This document shows positions 6,332-8,668 of a stretch of DNA of 8,668 nucleotides, in pieces. Each line of letters begins with the position of its first letter. The first letter of the stretch is position 1. The position numbers and the translations under genes are program-made. The notes beneath the pieces were generated by a model. That model was not told the DNA's origin and searched no databases. It saw only the letters and a list, made by a program, of their open reading frames with translations. The DNA comes from Patulibacter sp. (lineage in GTDB: Bacteria; Actinomycetota; Thermoleophilia; Solirubrobacterales; Solirubrobacteraceae). The DNA is taken from contig JALRCL010000459.1 of assembly GCA_023268575.1 (NCBI GenBank), positions 1 to 8,668 of the forward strand. The letters are read 5' to 3'.

Positions 6332-7525
6332 TCAGGCGCGGGCGGCGACGAGCGTCTCGGCGTGCTCGCGGGCCCGGCGGTCGGCCTCGTAGAGGCTCTC
6401 GAACGCCCGCACCGGGCTCGACCCCAGCGCGTCGAGGGTCGTCTCGACGATCGCGGGGATCTCGAGGAACCCGACCCGCCCCGCGAGGAAGGCGTGGACC
6501 GCGATCTCGTTCGCGGCGTTCAGCACGCACGGCGCGGTGCCGCCCGCCTCCCCCGCCTCGCCGGCCAGGCGCAGGCACGGGAACGCGTCGAGGTCCGGCC
6601 GCTCGAACGTCAGCTGCCCGACCGTGGCGAGGTCCAGGGGCTCCAGCGGCAGCGGCACGCGATCGGGGTGGTGCAGCGCGAACGCGATCGGCGCCCGCAT
6701 GTCCGGCAGCCCGAGGTGCGCGAGCGCGGCGCCGTCGCAGAGCGTCACGTACGAGTGGACGATCGACTGTGGGTGCACCACGACGTCGATCCGGTCGTAC
6801 GGCGTGCCGAACAGGTGGTGCGCCTCGATGACCTCGAGGCCCTTGTTCATGAGCGTCGCGGAGTCGATCGTGATCTTGCCGCCCATCGCCCAGGTCGGGT
6901 GCGCGAGCGCCTGCTCGATGCCGACGTCGGCCAGCTCGTCGCGCGAGCGGCCCCGGAACGGCCCGCCCGAGGCGGTCAGCACGAGCCGCTCGATCGTCCC
7001 CAGCCGCGGTCCGCCGCCGGCGGGCGCGCCCGCCCCGCCGGACTCCCCCTCGACGAGCTGCCACAGCGCGGAGTGCTCCGAGTCGACCGGCAGGACCCGG
7101 GCGCCCGTCGCCTCCGCGAGCTGCATCACGAGCTCGCCGCCGACGACGAGCGACTCCTTGTTCGCGAGCGCCAGGTCGATGCCCTCGCCGAGGGCGGCGA
7201 CGGTCGGGCCGAGCCCCGCGGCGCCGACCAGCGCGTTCAGGACGAGATCGGCACCGGCCTCGACGACGAGCCGCACGAGGCCCTCCGGCCCGGCCAGGAC
7301 CTCGCCCTCCGGCCAGGCGTCCGCGGCCCGCGCCGCAGCATCGGCGTCGGCCAGGGCGATCCGCGGCACGCCGTGCCGGCGGGCCTGCGCGACGACGGCC
7401 TCCCAGCTGCGTCCGGCGGCGAGCCCGACGACCGCGAAGGCGTCCGGGTCGGCCCGCTCGACGACGTCGAGCGCCTGGGTCCCGATCGAGCCGGTCGAGC
7501 CGAGCAGCAGCAGCCGGCGGGTCAC
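6332..7525 (-). CDS. dxr: 1-deoxy-D-xylulose 5-phosphate reductoisomerase
   Basis: DXR (IspC) performs the first committed step of the MEP pathway: NADPH-dependent rearrangement and reduction of DXP to methylerythritol phosphate, in the cytoplasm. The protein is 397 residues, a typical length. GSTGSIG (9-15) is the NADPH-binding loop. LANKESLV (120-127) and PVDSEHSA (146-153) follow, giving metal ligands D148 and E150. TWAMGGKITIDSATLMNKG (211-229) leads to E231, the third metal ligand. HPQSIVHS (251-258) and NAANEIAV (336-343) are also conserved, so all key residues appear present. A Gly/Ala-rich stretch at about 162-172 is probably a surface loop. GTG at 7525 overlaps the cdsA TGA in a GTGA quartet, implying translational coupling; the upstream GGGCGG is at best a weak ribosome site. 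It is followed after 51 bases by rseP. Confidence 0.97.
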   Translation of the reverse strand: MTRRLLLLGSTGSIGTQALDVVERADPDAFAVVGLAAGRSWEAVVAQARRHGVPRIALADADAAARAADAWPEGEVLAGPEGLVRLVVEAGADLVLNALVGAAGLGPTVAALGEGIDLALANKESLVVGGELVMQLAEATGARVLPVDSEHSALWQLVEGESGGAGAPAGGGPRLGTIERLVLTASGGPFRGRSRDELADVGIEQALAHPTWAMGGKITIDSATLMNKGLEVIEAHHLFGTPYDRIDVVVHPQSIVHSYVTLCDGAALAHLGLPDMRAPIAFALHHPDRVPLPLEPLDLATVGQLTFERPDLDAFPCLRLAGEAGEAGGTAPCVLNAANEIAVHAFLAGRVGFLEIPAIVETTLDALGSSPVRAFESLYEADRRAREHAETLVAARA

Positions 7526-8668
7526 GACACGCCGCCCAGCGCCAGCCAGACGTAGAAGCCGGCGACGATCGCGAACATCGCGGCGTCGAGGCGGTCGAGG
7601 ACCCCGCCGTGGGGACCGAACAGGGTCCCGGCGTCCTTCGTCCCCGCGTCGCGCTTGAGGAAGCTCTCGAAGAGGTCGCCCGCGGGCGCGGCGATCGCCA
7701 CCGCGAGGCCGAGCAGCAGCGCGTCGGTGCCGCTGAGCCAGTCCTGGTACAGCCCGGCGAACCACGTCGCCACGACGGCCGTGACGATCCCGATCAGCAG
7801 GCCCTCGACCGTCTTGTTCGGCGAGATCCGCGGCGCGAGCTTGTGGCTGCCGAACAGCCGCCCGCCGAGGTACGCGCCCGTGTCCCCGAGGAACGTGCCG
7901 ACGAGGACGTTCACGACGATGCCACCGCCGTGCACGCTGTCGCGCAGCAGCACGGCGTGACCGAGGGCGAAGCCGATCCAGACCACGCCCAGCAGCGTCA
8001 CGGCCACGCCTGGCATGCCGCCCGGCGGGACGGAGATCGCCACGGCGAGGAAGATCAGCGGGATCGACGCCACGAGCGCGGTCGTCATCCCCTCGCGGCC
8101 CCAGAGCGCCGCCGAGACGATGATCGCCAGGACGCCCGCGCTGGAGGCCACGAGCGACGGCCGGGTCCGCGCGAACATCCGGCACAGCTCCCAGACGCCG
8201 ATGAGGCCGAACGCGGCGATGCCGACGACGAAGATCCAGCCGCCCTGGGCGACGAGGAGGATCGCGACGATCGCCGCCGGGATCGCCACGAGCACGCGCG
8301 CGCCGAGGTCGCTGCCGCCCCCGCGGTCGGAGGGCGAGCGCACGGTCTCGATCGCGTCCTCGAACCGCTCGAGGGCCTCGATCTCGTCCGCCACGTCGTC
8401 GTCGGCGGACGCCGCGCCGCGCCGCGGGCGACGGCTGCGACCGCGCACCCGCTGATCGCGATCGGCGAGACGGGAGTCGTAGGTCGCGTCGTCGGCCTCG
8501 ACGATGACGTCGCGGTCGCGGGGGCGGCGCGGCGCGGGAAGCGGATCGGCCGTCTCGTACGTCAGCTCGTCGGAGCTCGTCACCGATCGGTCGTCGGTCC
8601 CGCGGGTGCCGCGGCGGCGGCGCCCGCGGCGCTCGGCCGGCTCGAAATCGCCGAACTCGAGCTCGAAG
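7522..8668 (-). CDS. cdsA: Phosphatidate cytidylyltransferase (CDP-diacylglycerol synthase), 5' end uncertain
   Basis: CdsA makes CDP-diacylglycerol from phosphatidate and CTP in the membrane, feeding phospholipid synthesis. Numbered from the GTG at 8583 there are 353 residues. The family signature is complete: SFLKRDAGTKD (307-317) and HGGVLDRLD (325-333). GDTGAYLGGRLFG (233-245) and SPNKTVEG (254-261) are also conserved. Several membrane helices run from about residue 94 to the C-terminus. The first 90 residues are charged, low in hydrophobic residues and probably disordered, which is longer than the usual CdsA N-terminus. The frame stays open upstream of 8583 to the window edge with strong G/C third positions, so I extend the gene to the edge. 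The alternative is a start at GTG 8583, where a TGA in another frame would give a GTGA overlap with a preceding gene such as uppS; no ribosome site is evident there. The stop overlaps the dxr start. Confidence 0.93.
   Translation of the reverse strand, partial: FELEFGDFEPAERRGRRRRGTRGTDDRSVTSSDELTYETADPLPAPRRPRDRDVIVEADDATYDSRLADRDQRVRGRSRRPRRGAASADDDVADEIEALERFEDAIETVRSPSDRGGGSDLGARVLVAIPAAIVAILLVAQGGWIFVVGIAAFGLIGVWELCRMFARTRPSLVASSAGVLAIIVSAALWGREGMTTALVASIPLIFLAVAISVPPGGMPGVAVTLLGVVWIGFALGHAVLLRDSVHGGGIVVNVLVGTFLGDTGAYLGGRLFGSHKLAPRISPNKTVEGLLIGIVTAVVATWFAGLYQDWLSGTDALLLGLAVAIAAPAGDLFESFLKRDAGTKDAGTLFGPHGGVLDRLDAAMFAIVAGFYVWLALGGVS

Noticed and set aside
8584..8668. Possible C-terminus of an upstream uppS gene ending in a GTGA overlap with cdsA
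   Set aside because: That frame gives a serine/alanine low-complexity tail unlike UppS ends, and has fewer G/C third positions than the cdsA frame. Not enough to call a gene, though it is kept as an alternative in the cdsA entry.
1..8668. Search for CRISPR arrays, tRNAs, insertion sequences, phage or defence genes
   Set aside because: No regularly spaced repeats, cloverleaf-like stretches, transposase motifs or terminal inverted repeats were seen. All substantial coding space is explained by seven ordinary genes.

Overview
The window is very GC-rich, with G or C at nearly every third codon position, GTG starts, 4-base stop/start overlaps and promoter-like boxes directly upstream of start codons. 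This suggests a high-GC actinobacterium. The gene set and protein style fit Thermoleophilia/Solirubrobacterales, but that placement is an inference from gene content and was not tested by any search.

Layout from left to right. (1) Bases 1-655, minus strand: the N-terminal 218 codons of ispG (MEP isoprenoid pathway); its 3' end lies outside the window. (2) 656-803: a short divergent intergenic region with a strong interrupted palindrome and -10-like boxes placed for leaderless transcription both ways. (3) 804-1433, plus strand: a small class I SAM-dependent methyltransferase, the only gene on this strand. (4) 1434-1499: a convergent gap with two GC-rich hairpins. (5) 1500-2930, minus: an APC-superfamily amino acid permease. 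(6) 2931-3135: a regulatory gap holding a perfect 16-bp palindrome and other inverted repeats. (7) 3136-4920, minus: a long-chain-type acyl-CoA synthetase. (8) 4921-5125: a gap with a terminator-like hairpin and further palindromes. (9) 5126-8668, minus: an operon-like block in transcription order cdsA (CDP-diacylglycerol synthase), dxr (DXP reductoisomerase) and rseP (site-2 membrane protease). cdsA and dxr overlap by 4 bases.

Together, cdsA, dxr, rseP and ispG are a common envelope/isoprenoid gene neighbourhood: phospholipid precursor synthesis, two steps of the MEP pathway, and an intramembrane protease linked in many bacteria to envelope stress signalling. In many actinobacteria ispG directly follows the dxr-rseP pair. 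Here about 4.5 kb intervenes, carrying the acyl-CoA synthetase, the permease and the opposite-strand methyltransferase, and ispG seems to have its own promoter.

I see no tRNA, rRNA, CRISPR array, insertion sequence, prophage or toxin-antitoxin gene. I found no convincing undescribed multi-gene system. The most notable signals are the palindromes between genes, the leaderless promoter arrangement, the split neighbourhood and the long disordered N-terminus of CdsA.
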